The notes beneath the pieces are model-generated. The model did no database searches and was not told the origin of the DNA. It worked only from the letters and a program-made list of their open reading frames with translations. 64,000 nucleotides of DNA from Bostrychus sinensis (taxonomy: Eukaryota > Chordata > Actinopteri > Gobiiformes > Eleotridae): the NCBI GenBank assembly GCA_020698575.1, contig CM036254.1, forward strand, positions 4,252,383 to 4,316,382, in the 5' to 3' direction. The position numbers and the translations under genes are program-made. Below, piece by piece: positions 35,101 to 47,100 of the stretch (positions within the stretch are counted from its first letter, which is position 1; every line of letters begins with the position of its first letter).

Positions 35101-38100
35101 TGTTGTTTTATTTAACCCCGTAGCACCCTCTGTTGCAAATATGCAGCATATAATTCAAAGTATTTTTTTTTATGTATTAACTAATTCATGAATGCTGCTT
35201 ACCAAAAATATTAACAAATTTTTGTTCTTACCCATCCCCGTTCACTAAAATTTAGCACAGATGCTTTATTTCCAACAAATATTTCTATGTCAGGGTTCTA
35301 CGGAGTTAAACACTGTGCCACAAATGTCATAGTAAAGTAATGTACAAGGGCAGCAGTAGCTCAGTAGCCATTCGCCCACTAACCCAAAAGGTTGGCAGAC
35401 CGATCCCTGCTAGCAGCATTGCATACTGTCATTGTGTCCTTAGGCAAGACATTTTCGTTTGCCGGTTGAATTTTCCACAGCTGTATCTTAACTTTAGAGG
35501 TTAGGCCTGGATTTATGGCTGTCTGCTTGAGTGTACACCGCTAATCTCACTTCCTCCGCCAGAAATCTAGGGGTAATCTTTGACTCTAACTTCCAAGAAC
35601 ATGTCAAAAAAAACCACTCAATCATGCTTTTTCCATCTTCGCACCATCTCCAAAATTAAGAAAACGCTAACTCCCCCAGATCTCAATAAAGTCATCAACG
35701 CTCTCATCTTCTCCAGGCTTGATTATTGCAACTCCCTCCTCTCCAATCTGGACAATAAATCTCTCTCGCGCCTTAAAACCCACTTTTATCGTCTTGCCTT
35801 TTTATAATAACTATGTTTTTATTTCTATTTACTCTGTTGCTCATGTATTGTTTTTTATAATCTTTTTTGTTGTTAAGCACTTTGTAAACCTTGTTTTTAA
35901 AAGTGCTATATAAATAAAGATTATTATTATTTAGTTTTTAGTATTTTATCAGGATTAAAGAAAGAAAAATAATAATTTTAACAAAATTAAATGTTTTAAA
36001 AGACGTGACACTACATGCCACCACAGAGATAATTTAATCTGCCTATAAATAAACCTGTTTTTTAAATATTCAATAAGTACATACATAAAGATTCAAGATT
36101 AATTTATTAATGACCAGGCAAAAATGTTGGTGGAATTTGCTTTCGGTACAGAACAGCAAAACTTAATTCTATAATTCTTTAAGCTCTTTGCAAGTTAGAA
36201 AATAAAACTAAATCAATTGTGGTGAATAAAAAACTAAATGGCTAACAACTTTTGACAAATACTTGCCACAGTGGCCATTGAGCAAAAAAGTTAATGCCCT
36301 GCCTGCCTGTGTTTGGCGGTGGTCAGAGAGGCCGTAGGCACAGAATGGCAGCCACATCTCTGTCAGTCTGCCCCAGGGCAATTCAATTCAATTCAGTTTT
36401 ATTTGTACAAGCCCAGTATCACAACAAAAGTCGCCTCAAAGGCTTCACAAACAGTTGATCAAACATAAACACACAATCAGACTTAACACACAATCAACAC
36501 AAACAATAACTACACTAAACTAAACAGAGCCAGGACACTCCATGTCCTTAAACCCTCCTTCTCGATAAGGAAAAACTCCTAAAAAAAACCAACTGTGGGA
36601 AAAAAAAAAGAAGAAACCTTGTGGAGCCCATGATTATGTGGCCACAGAAGTAGCTCACCACCTCTGAGAAGTGAATGAATAATGCACCAAACTGTAAAGG
36701 CCGATACATTAACCTCTTAAACCCGAATAGAGCTCCAATGGCGCCCCCTTGCGTCCGCTTGTTGGGACCATAGCGGGGAGATACAACGGCTGACACACAC
36801 ATGTTTGACATCCTCGTGTTCGGACAATTCGTGGCAACAAAACTATCTACTTCAATTTCTATTCAACAGTTGGATTCCACCTGGATTTTTTAAAAATAAA
36901 ACATGTATATCTTTCCATTACTTTGTTTATTTGGCACAAATTTTGCTGCAGTAGACCAAGATATGTGAAATTGTCAACTTATGTTGTTATTTGCTACACT
37001 ACAGGAAGGAAAAAGGCTTTTTTGGAGGCAAATGTGTTTGTTTTTTTTCAGGCGGAAATTAGAATAATCCATTTCAACCTCAATTTATGGTCAAACAATA
37101 TAATTTATTACTATTATTTCTCTTCCACAGTAATCCCCAAAGTCTACCAATTAATTTGCTACCAAGGTTAGCTATGTACACCTAGTAAATGCTAAGTAAA
37201 ACCTTAATAAATGTAGATATAGAATTTTCGGGAAAAAGGCCTCAGAGCTTAACAGGTTAAAAAAAATGTTGGTTCCATAAATAGTGGGCCACATTAATAA
37301 AACTACTACTTTCGTGTTTATTTAAAGGAATATTTAACTTACACCAAGAAGACTCATTTTCTTTCCAGCTCCTTTCAAAACGACCTGTGGATGAGAAACA
37401 AATGTGGGTCACCAAACATTAACGTAGGTCTTCTTCTTCTTTTCCTTTTTTCTCAGTCTGGAAACTTTATCTCCAGAACCTCTCTCTCCCTCGCTCTCAT
37501 TCCTATTCCTTTCTATTCTCATCATAAACAAAGAAAACAGAAACATCTTCAGCTCAGATAATAACTGGTGGATATTAAAATGTAAGTCCGCTGTGGCCTT
37601 CTTCTTACCTTATTGTAAACATACTGCCTCGCTGCTTCTCGTCTCACCCTGAAAAGACAAAAACAAGTCTGTATCATCACCAGAACATCAGTCACGATAC
37701 ATAAACATATGGCTTACTTTGCATATTGACCCTATAGGATCCTCTCGTGTTTTTCGACAGAGGCAGGTCCCGTCTCGCAGTTCGACTTAAATCCAACTTC
37801 AGTGTCAGGAGGAATTCCTCACGTTCAGGTTCAAGTACGAGCCTGTCTCTTTAATTCTATTGTGTGTTATTAAAGGTTTTATCAGTAATATTTTCCATTG
37901 TCTCTGCTTTAGTCAGAAAGACGCTGGTGATTTTCTTCTTGTTATCTTGTTTTAACTTTAACATGAATGCACAACTATAAAGAAAATATATTCACTTCAT
38001 TGGTTACCATGGTTGGTTCAAATATAAATTTTTGATTGGTTGACATTATACTTGTTTACTAAACTAATCGTCAACTAATTTAATAATCAATGAATCAGTA

Positions 38101-41100
38101 TCTGGGCTAGCTATAAGAGAGGAAGTTTTATTACCTTTTCCTACACCATACTTTTTAGTCTCACCTTTCGCCCTAAGCACACAAAAAATGTATCTAAAGG
38201 TCAATAATTCCATTTTTTTTTCATGGTTACAACTGATTAACTTCAGTCCTCATTCATACACAGCAAAATTCATTCTGTTTATGAAGTTTAACCCCTTAAA
38301 TTCCAGTTTATGTGGTGCAAACCTCTGCCTCTGCTCAGTCTGGGCACTGTTTCTATTTTCTACTTTTTCTCTGTAAGAACTACATTTTGGATTTGTGCTC
38401 ACGCAAACACAAACTTCTCAACAAACACTTTCACACCAATTTATGCCAACCCTAAAACTCACCCGAATCATTTTAGTTCACAAAATGTTTTTTATTTGAT
38501 AATTTATACAAACACTAATGTGGCCATCTCCAAATTTATACCTCTATCTACCATATATGGGGGAAATGGCGCCACCTAGTGAAAAACAATAAAAACTAAA
38601 ATTCCAATCCCTCACTATCATGAATCCATGAAACATGATAAAAATGTGAAATTATATCACAGTGACAGTGTATAATAAAAATGTTGTTTTAATGGGAGTC
38701 AATGGCACAAAAACTGTCTTAGGGCTAAAGGTGTGACTATTTTTTAAACACCTTTTTAAGACGATTTAAAAAAAAAAAATCTTTAAATCTGAAAATTCAG
38801 CCAAAAATACACACCTGAGGCAAAATCTATGCCATTTGAATGAACACAGCAAAAGTTATCCACAAAAAACTGCTGCAAAACATCAAAAACTTTGTCAGGT
38901 TAAAATTTTGTAAAAACCTGTGACGTTTGTGGTTTTGTTTTGTTTTTTTAATGGTTTTGGACTCCTTTGCTTTAGTATTTCATGCTTTATAACTTAAAAT
39001 AATGTGTATCTATGGAAAACATCTTCTTTTAGGGAGCTGTTACTTGTGGGGACTGGACAAAGCAGAAAATGACTATTTAGCACGGCTATTAGCGACATGA
39101 GGCTAACAGATAGATAAATGAGGGTTAGGGTTTAAGACTTCCTGGTTTCTGCGTAGAGACGTGAGACCGAGCGTTTTCTGCTCTGGAGAAGGACAGCGCC
39201 TCAGGATACAGGATTACTCAAACAAAACACTACTCCAGGTCTGTTTTTGAGGTGAAAACAACATAATAACATGGATAAAAGCTGAAAAAAATCGATTCAG
39301 TTTAATCAATTATCAAAATAATCGTTAGTTGCCGCCCTGAATATACAGCGTTATACGTCACAGTCCACTAACGATGGCCTGTAACCGAGCAACTGGAAGT
39401 ACATTCGCTGTTGAATCATTAAAGTGACAGCAGGAATCGACAACGTGCTCCATTAACCTTTATTGTCAGGACAAGGGTCAGCTATAAATGATACATGATA
39501 CATTTCAATCACTGTGTGGGGCCAAGACCAAGACCAAGGCAAACCGTGACCTAACCCTGTGGACTAACACGAAAATTAATGAGAAAAGTTTCAAAAAAGT
39601 GGTTAAAATACATTATATACTAATTATTACTTATGGAGTATTGGATTTTCTTATGTTTGGTGAAAAGAAATCGAGATTGCCACATCCAAGAGTGAGACAA
39701 AATTGGATTCGAGGCCAAGACCAAGACCGAGTAAAACTGCAGCCTGAAACCAAGACGAGACCAAGACCATTAAAAAAACTGTCTCAAGACCAAGAGCGGT
39801 TTCGGGACGCTAGAAAAAACTAACTAGATATGACACTGAATCTGACCACTAAGAAAAAAACCTAAGGAAGGGAACATAACAAGGCCTCATTTCCCAAAAT
39901 CTGTCTAATTTTGGGAAGTTAAGGCTTTGCTAAATGTACTTTTTGTCATCTTGGTCTTGGTCTTGGTCTCAAATCCAACTTTACTCGGTCTTGTCTCAGT
40001 CTCAGATGTGGTGGAAGAAATTTTATTGACCAAATGTTAAACAAAAGTGCTCTTCTAGTTTTCCCGCGTTGAAGAACCAGGAACATGATCTGTCTCTGTT
40101 TGTTTGTGGAGTCTGTTGCGTTAAAATAATCATTTAAAACCACTTTTCCCTTTCTTTAGTGTTCGCAGGGTTTAGCCTCGACCTCGGACCTGAAACCTCT
40201 CAGTCTCTCAAGCCTTGATCTCAGTTCACTCTGGACTCAGACTGGTCTTGGTCTGGATTAGTACAGTCCTGACTACAACACTAGTTACCTGTCCACTGTG
40301 TTACTGTACAGTGTGTTACCTGTCCACTGTGTTACCAGTACAGTGGTGTTACCTGTACAGTGGTGTTACCTGCCTAGTGTGTTACAGTACAGTAGTGTTA
40401 TCTGTCCAGTGCTGTTACCTGTCCAGTGCTGTTACCTGTACAGTGGTGTTACCTGCCTAGTGTGTTACCTGTACAGTAGTGTTATCTGTCCAGTGCTGTT
40501 ACCTGTCCAGTGCTGTTACCTGTCCACTGTGTTACTGTACAGTGGTGTTACCTGTACAGTGGTGTTACCTGCCTAGTGTGTTACAGTACAGTAGTGTTAT
40601 CTGTCCAGTGCTGTTACCTGTCCAGTGCTGTTACCTGTACAGTGGTGTTACCTGCCTAGTGTGTTACCTGTACAGTAGTGTTATCTGTCCAGTGCTGTTA
40701 CCTGTCCAGTGCTGTTACCTGTACAGTGTGTTACCTGTACAGTGGTGTTACCTGCCTAGTGTGTTACCTGTACAGTAGTGTTACCTGTCCAGTGCTGTTA
40801 CCTGTCCAGTGCTGTTACCTGTACAGTGTGTTACCTGTACAGTGGTGTTACCTGTCTAGTGTGTTACAGTACAGTGTGTTATCTGTCCAGTGCTGTTACC
40901 TGTCCAGTGCTGTTACCTGTACAGTGGTGTTACGTGCCTAGTGTGTTACCTGTACAGTAGTGTTATCTGTCCAGTGCTGTTACCTGTCCAGTGCTGTTAC
41001 CTGTACAGTGGTGTTACCTGCCTAGTGTGTTACCTGTACAGTAGTGTTACCTGTCCAGTGCTGTTACCTGTCCAGTGCTGTTACCTGTACAGTGTGTTAC

Positions 41101-44100
41101 CTGTACAGTGGTGTTACCTGTCTAGTGTGTTACAGTACAGTGTGTTATCTGTCCAGTGCTGTTACCTGTCCAGTGCTGTTACCTGTACAGTGGTGTTACG
41201 TGCCTAGTGTGTTACCTGTACAGCAGTGTTACCAGTAGAGTGCTGTTACCTGTCCAGTGCTGTTACCTGTACAGTGGTGTTACCTGTCCAGTGTGTTACC
41301 TGTACAGTGGTGTTATCTGTCCAGTGTGTTACCTGTCCAGTGCTGTTACCTGTCCAGTGCTGTTACCTGTCCAGTGCTGTTACCTGTACAGCTGTGTAAA
41401 ACTCATCAGCTTCTCCTGGACATTTACGATCCCTTCATTTCCACTCATGTCACCGTCCCGTGTCTCCGTGAGTACACTGTGTTTTTAATAAGCCCGTGTT
41501 TGCCTTTGTCTGCGCTCGCCTCTGCCTGACCCCTGTTTACAGAGGCATTCTCGCCGTCTGACAGCTCAGTACGTGAACAAACAGACTCCAGGAGCAGGTT
41601 TTTCCAGACTACAGCACACCACACGGAGCTCAGGCAGCTCTCCATCACCGCTTTACTTTAGACCTGCAGCTCCAGCCCAGTCAGCGAGGAGATCCAGGCA
41701 GACTCAGATCTAAACTACAGACCTACCGACCGTTTTAGTGACTGTGAACAGCTCCTCATGCATTTGTAGCTTAATCAGATTCTATACACTAACCCACAAA
41801 TATAGCAAATTATTTTATTAAGTGCAATTTACATCTTACAGCAGTGATTCTGAAGAATACTGTCTCCCCAAGTACCGTCTTTATTGAACTAAAGTAGGTC
41901 TAAATCAGGACTTATCCAGGTCTAAACCTCAGATTAAAAGAGGGATTTAAAAACAGGACTAAACCATGTCTAAACTGGGAACAGAACAAAAAACAGAAAT
42001 AAACACACAAGGACAAAACTTATGTTCAAAAATGGTCTACACTAGGACTGAATCTGAGACAAAACTGGGCCTAAACCAGGAGTAAACAGGACCGAAAGTC
42101 AGAGTTAAACTGGGCCTAAACCAGGGCAAAACTGGGCCCAAATTTGGGACTAAACTGGATCTAAATCAGGAATAAACTGAGCCTAAATCATACTACACTG
42201 GGCCTTAATCAGGACTAATCTGGGCCTAAATCTCGAAGTAAACTGGGCCTAAACCAGGACTAAATCTGGGCCTAAATCCGGAAGTAAACTGGGCCTAAAC
42301 CAGGACTAAATCTGGGCCTAAATCCGGAAGTAAACTGGGCCTAAACCAGGACTAAATCTGGGCCTAAATCCGGAAGTAAACTGGGCCTAAACCAGGACTA
42401 AATCTGGGCCTAAATCCGGAAGTAAACTGGGCCTAAACCAGGACTGAATTAGGCCTAAAGTGGGACTAAACTGGACCAAAACTGTGACTAAGCTAAGTGA
42501 ATTATCTGACCTATATCTGAAGTGTGTCAACAACTTGTCCCTCCAGGGCTACCATAGATGTTTACAATGAGATAGAAAGGAAAAATAAGTGAGGTTTGAC
42601 ACTGTGGTCTGCAATAATGTCACAAAAAACTGCACATTGCCTCTTAAGAGCTTTAAAAAGATCTATATTTATTAAACAACATTTTTTAAATCTCTGCACT
42701 CGGCCAACTTGACTAATTTTTAAAAGTTATTTACACAGCAACAAGCAGAGATTGTCAAACTTTTCACTCTGACCGCCACAGAAAATATGTAGAACCATCT
42801 CTAACTGGGTAAAATAAACTAAACCAGGTCTAAACCCAAGATAAAACAATGATTTAATCTTAAGGAGGACTAAACCAAGACTAAACTAGGCCTAAATCTG
42901 TGACTAAACTAAGTCTAAACCAGGACTAAATCTGGGCCTAAACCACAACTAAACTAGGCCTAAACCTGGGACTAAACAGGACCTAAACCAGGACTAAATC
43001 TGGGCCTAAACCAAGACTAAACTAGGCCTAAACCAGGACTAAATCTGGGCCTAAACCAAGACTAAACTAGGCCTAAACCTGGGACTAAACTAGGTCTAAA
43101 CCAGGACTAAATCTGGGCCTAAACCATGACTAAACTAGGCCTAAACCTGGGACTAAACTAGGTCTAAACCAGGACTAAATCTGGGCCTAAACCACGACTA
43201 AACTAGGCCTAAACCTGGGACTAAACAGGACCTAAACCAGGACTAAATCTGGGCCTAAACCAAGACTAAACTAGGCCTAAACCAGGACTAAATCTGGGCC
43301 TAAACCAAGACTAAACTAGGCCTAAACCTGGGACTAAACTAGGTCTAAACCAGGACTAAATCTGGGCCTAAACCACGACTAAACTAGGCCTAAACCTGGG
43401 ACTAAACAGGACCTAAACCAGGATTAAATCTGGGCCTAAACCACAACTAAACTAGGCCTAAACCTGGGACTAAACAGGACCTAAACCAGGACTAAATCTG
43501 GGCCTAAACCAAGACTAAACTAGGCCTAAACCTGGGACTAAACAGGATCTAAACCAGGACTAAATCTGGGCCTAAACCATGACTAAACTAGGCCTAAACC
43601 TGGGACTAAACAGGACCTAAACCAGGACTAAATCTGGGCCTAAACCACGACTAAACTAGGCCTAAACCTGGGACTAAACAGGACCTAAACCAGGACTAAA
43701 TCTGGGCCTAAACCACGACTAAACTAGGCCTAAACCTGGGACTAAACAGGACCTAAACCAGGACTAAATCTGGGCCTAAACCAAGACTAAACTAGGCCTA
43801 AACCTGGGACTAAACAGGATCTAAACCAGGACTAAATCTGGGCCTAAACCATGACTAAACTAGGCCTAAACCTGGGACTAAACAGGACCTAAACCAGGAC
43901 TAAATCTGGGCCTAAACCACGACTAAACTAGGCCTAAACCTGGGACTAAACAGGACCTAAACCAGGACTAAATCTGGGCCTAAACCACGACTAAACTAGG
44001 CCTAAACCTGGGACTAAACAGGACCTAAACCAGGACTAAATCTGGGCCTAAACCACAACTAAACTAGGCCTAAACCTGGGACTAAACAGGACCTAAACCA

Positions 44101-47100
44101 GGACTAAATCTGGGCCTAAACCACGACTAAACTAGGCCTAAACCTGGGACTAAACAGGACCTAAACCAGGACTAAATCTGGGCCTAAACCAAGACTAAAC
44201 TAGGCCTAAACCTGGGACTAAACAGGATCTAAACCAGGACTAAATCTGGGCCTAAACCAAGACTAAACTAGGCCTAAACCTGGGACTAAACAGGATCTAA
44301 ACCAGGACTAAATCTGGGCCTAAACCAAGACTAAACTAGGCCTAAACCTGGGACTAAACAGGATCTAAACCAGGACTAAATCTGGGCCTAAACCATGACT
44401 AAACTAGGCCTAAACCTGGGACTAAACAGGACCTAAACCAGGACTAAATCTGGGCCTAAACCACGACTAAACTAGGCCTAAACCTGGGACTAAACAGGAC
44501 CTAAACCAGGACTAAATCTGGGCCTAAACCACGACTAAACTAGGCCTAAACCTGGGACTAAACAGGACCTAAACCAGGACTAAATCTGGGCCTAAACCAC
44601 GACTAAACTAGGCCTAAACCTGGGACTAAACAGGACCTAAACCAGGACTAAATCTGGGCCTAAACCAAGACTAAACTAGGCCTAAACCTGGGACTAAACA
44701 GGACCTAAACCAGGACTAAATCTGGGCCTAAACCAAGACTAAACTAGGCCTAAACCTGGGACTAAACAGGATCTAAACCAGGACTAAATCTGGGCCTAAA
44801 CCATGACTAAACTAGGCCTAAACCTGGGACTAAACAGGACCTAAACCAGGACTAAATCTGGGCCTAAACCACAACTAAACTAGGCCTAAACCTGGGACTA
44901 AACAGGACCTAAACCAGGACTAAATCTGGGCCTAAACCACGACTAAACTAGGCCTAAACCTGGGACTAAACAGGACCTAAACCAGGACTAAATCTGGGCC
45001 TAAACCACGACTAAACTAGGCCTAAACCTGGGACTAAACAGGACCTAAACCAGGACTAAATCTGGGCCTAAACCACGACTAAACTAGGCCTAAACCTGGG
45101 ACTAAACAGGACCTAAACCAGGACTAAATCTGGGCCTAAACCAAGACTAAACTAGGCCTAAACCTGGGACTAAACAGGACCTAAACCAGGACTAAATCTG
45201 GGCCTAAACCACGACTAAACTAGGCCTAAACCTGGGACTAAACAGGACCTAAACCAGGACTAAATCTGGGCCTAAACCACGACTAAACTAGGCCTAAACC
45301 TGGGACTAAACAGGACCTAAACCAGGACTAAATCTGGGCCTAAACCAAGACTAAACTAGGCCTAAACCTGGGACTAAACAGGACCTAAACCAGGACTAAA
45401 TCTGGGCCTAAACCACGACTAAACTAGGCCTAAACCTGGGACTAAACAGGACCTAAACCAGGACTAAATCTGGGCCTAAACCACAACTAAACTAGGCCTA
45501 AACCTGGGACTAAACAGGACCTAAACCAGGACTAAATCTGGGCCTAAACCAAGACTAAACTAGGCCTAAACCTGGGACTAAACAGGACCTAAACCAGGAC
45601 TAAATCTGGGCCTAAACCAAGCCTAAACTAGGCCTAAACCTGGGACTAAACAGGACCTAAACCAGGACTAAATCTGGGCCTAAACCACGACTAAACTAGG
45701 CCTAAACCTGGGACTAAACAGGACCTAAACCAGGACTAAATCTGGGCCTAAACCACGACTAAACTAGGCCTAAACCTGGGACTAAACAGGACCTAAACCA
45801 GGACTAAATCTGGGCCTAAACCACGACTAAACTAGGCCTAAACCTGGGACTAAACAGGACCTAAACCAGGACTAAATCTGGGCCTAAACCAAGACTAAAC
45901 TAGGCCTAAACCTGGGACTAAACAGGACCTAAACCAGGACTAAATCTGGGCCTAAACCACGACTAAACTAGGCCTAAACCTGGGACTAAACAGGACCTAA
46001 ACCAGGACTAAATCTGGGCCTAAACCAAGACTAAACTAGGCCTAAACCTGGGACTAAACAGGACCTAAACCAGGACTAAATCTGGGCCTAAACCAAGACT
46101 AAACTAGGCCTAAACCTGGGACTAAACAGGACCTAAACCAGGACTAAATCTGGGCCTAAACCACGACTAAACTAGGCCTAAACCTGGGACTAAACAGGAC
46201 CTAAACCAGGACTAAATCTGGGCCTAAACCACGACTAAACTAGGCCTAAACCTGGGACTAAACAGGACCTAAACCAGGACTAAGTGTAATGTTACCCAAT
46301 TAAGCAGAAGCAGAAGATGAAACAGTTTTAATCCAAGGAAACATGGTTTACCTGTGTGTGGTACAGCAGTGTTACCTGTCCAGCGGTGTTACCTGTACAG
46401 TTGTGTTACCTGTACAGCAGTGTTACCTGTCCAGCGGTGTTACCTGTACAGTTGTGTTACCTGTACAGCAGTGTTACCTGTACAGTTGTGTTACCTGTAC
46501 AGTGGTGTTACCTGTACAGCAGTGTTACGTGTACAGTTGTGTTACCTGTACAGTGGTGTTACCTGTACAGCAGTGTTACCTGTACAGTTGTGTTACCTGT
46601 ACAGCAGTGTTACCTGTCCAGCGGTGTTACCTGTACAGTTGTGTTACCTGTACAGCAGTGTTACCTGTCCAGCGGTGTTACCTGTACAGTTGTGTTACCT
46701 GTACAGCAGTGTTACCTGTACAGTTGTGTTACCTGTACAGCAGTGTTACCTGTACAGTTGTGTTACCTGTACAGCAGTGTTACCTGTCCAGCGGTGTTAC
46801 CTGTACAGTTGTGTTACCTGTACAGCAGTGTTACCTGTACAGTTGTGTTACCTGTACAGCAGTGTTACCTGTACAGCAGTGTTACCTGTACAGTTGTGTT
46901 ACCTGTACAGCAGTGTTACCTGTACAGCAGTGTTACCTGTACAGTTGTGTTACCTGTACAGTGGTGTTACCTGTACAGCAGTGTTACCTGTACAGTTGTG
47001 TTACCTGTACAGCGGTGTTACCTGTACAGCAGTGTTACCTGTACAGTTGTGTTACCTGTACAGTTGTGTTACCTGTACAGTTGTGTTACCTGTACAGCAG

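Noticed and set aside
40215..41529. Overlapping 60-110 codon Cys/Val/Leu-rich frames
   Set aside because: Same artefact, from 17-bp array A.
42815..46283. CRISPR-like regular repeats
   Set aside because: There are no unique spacers. The whole 68-bp block repeats, the genome is vertebrate, and no cas genes are present.
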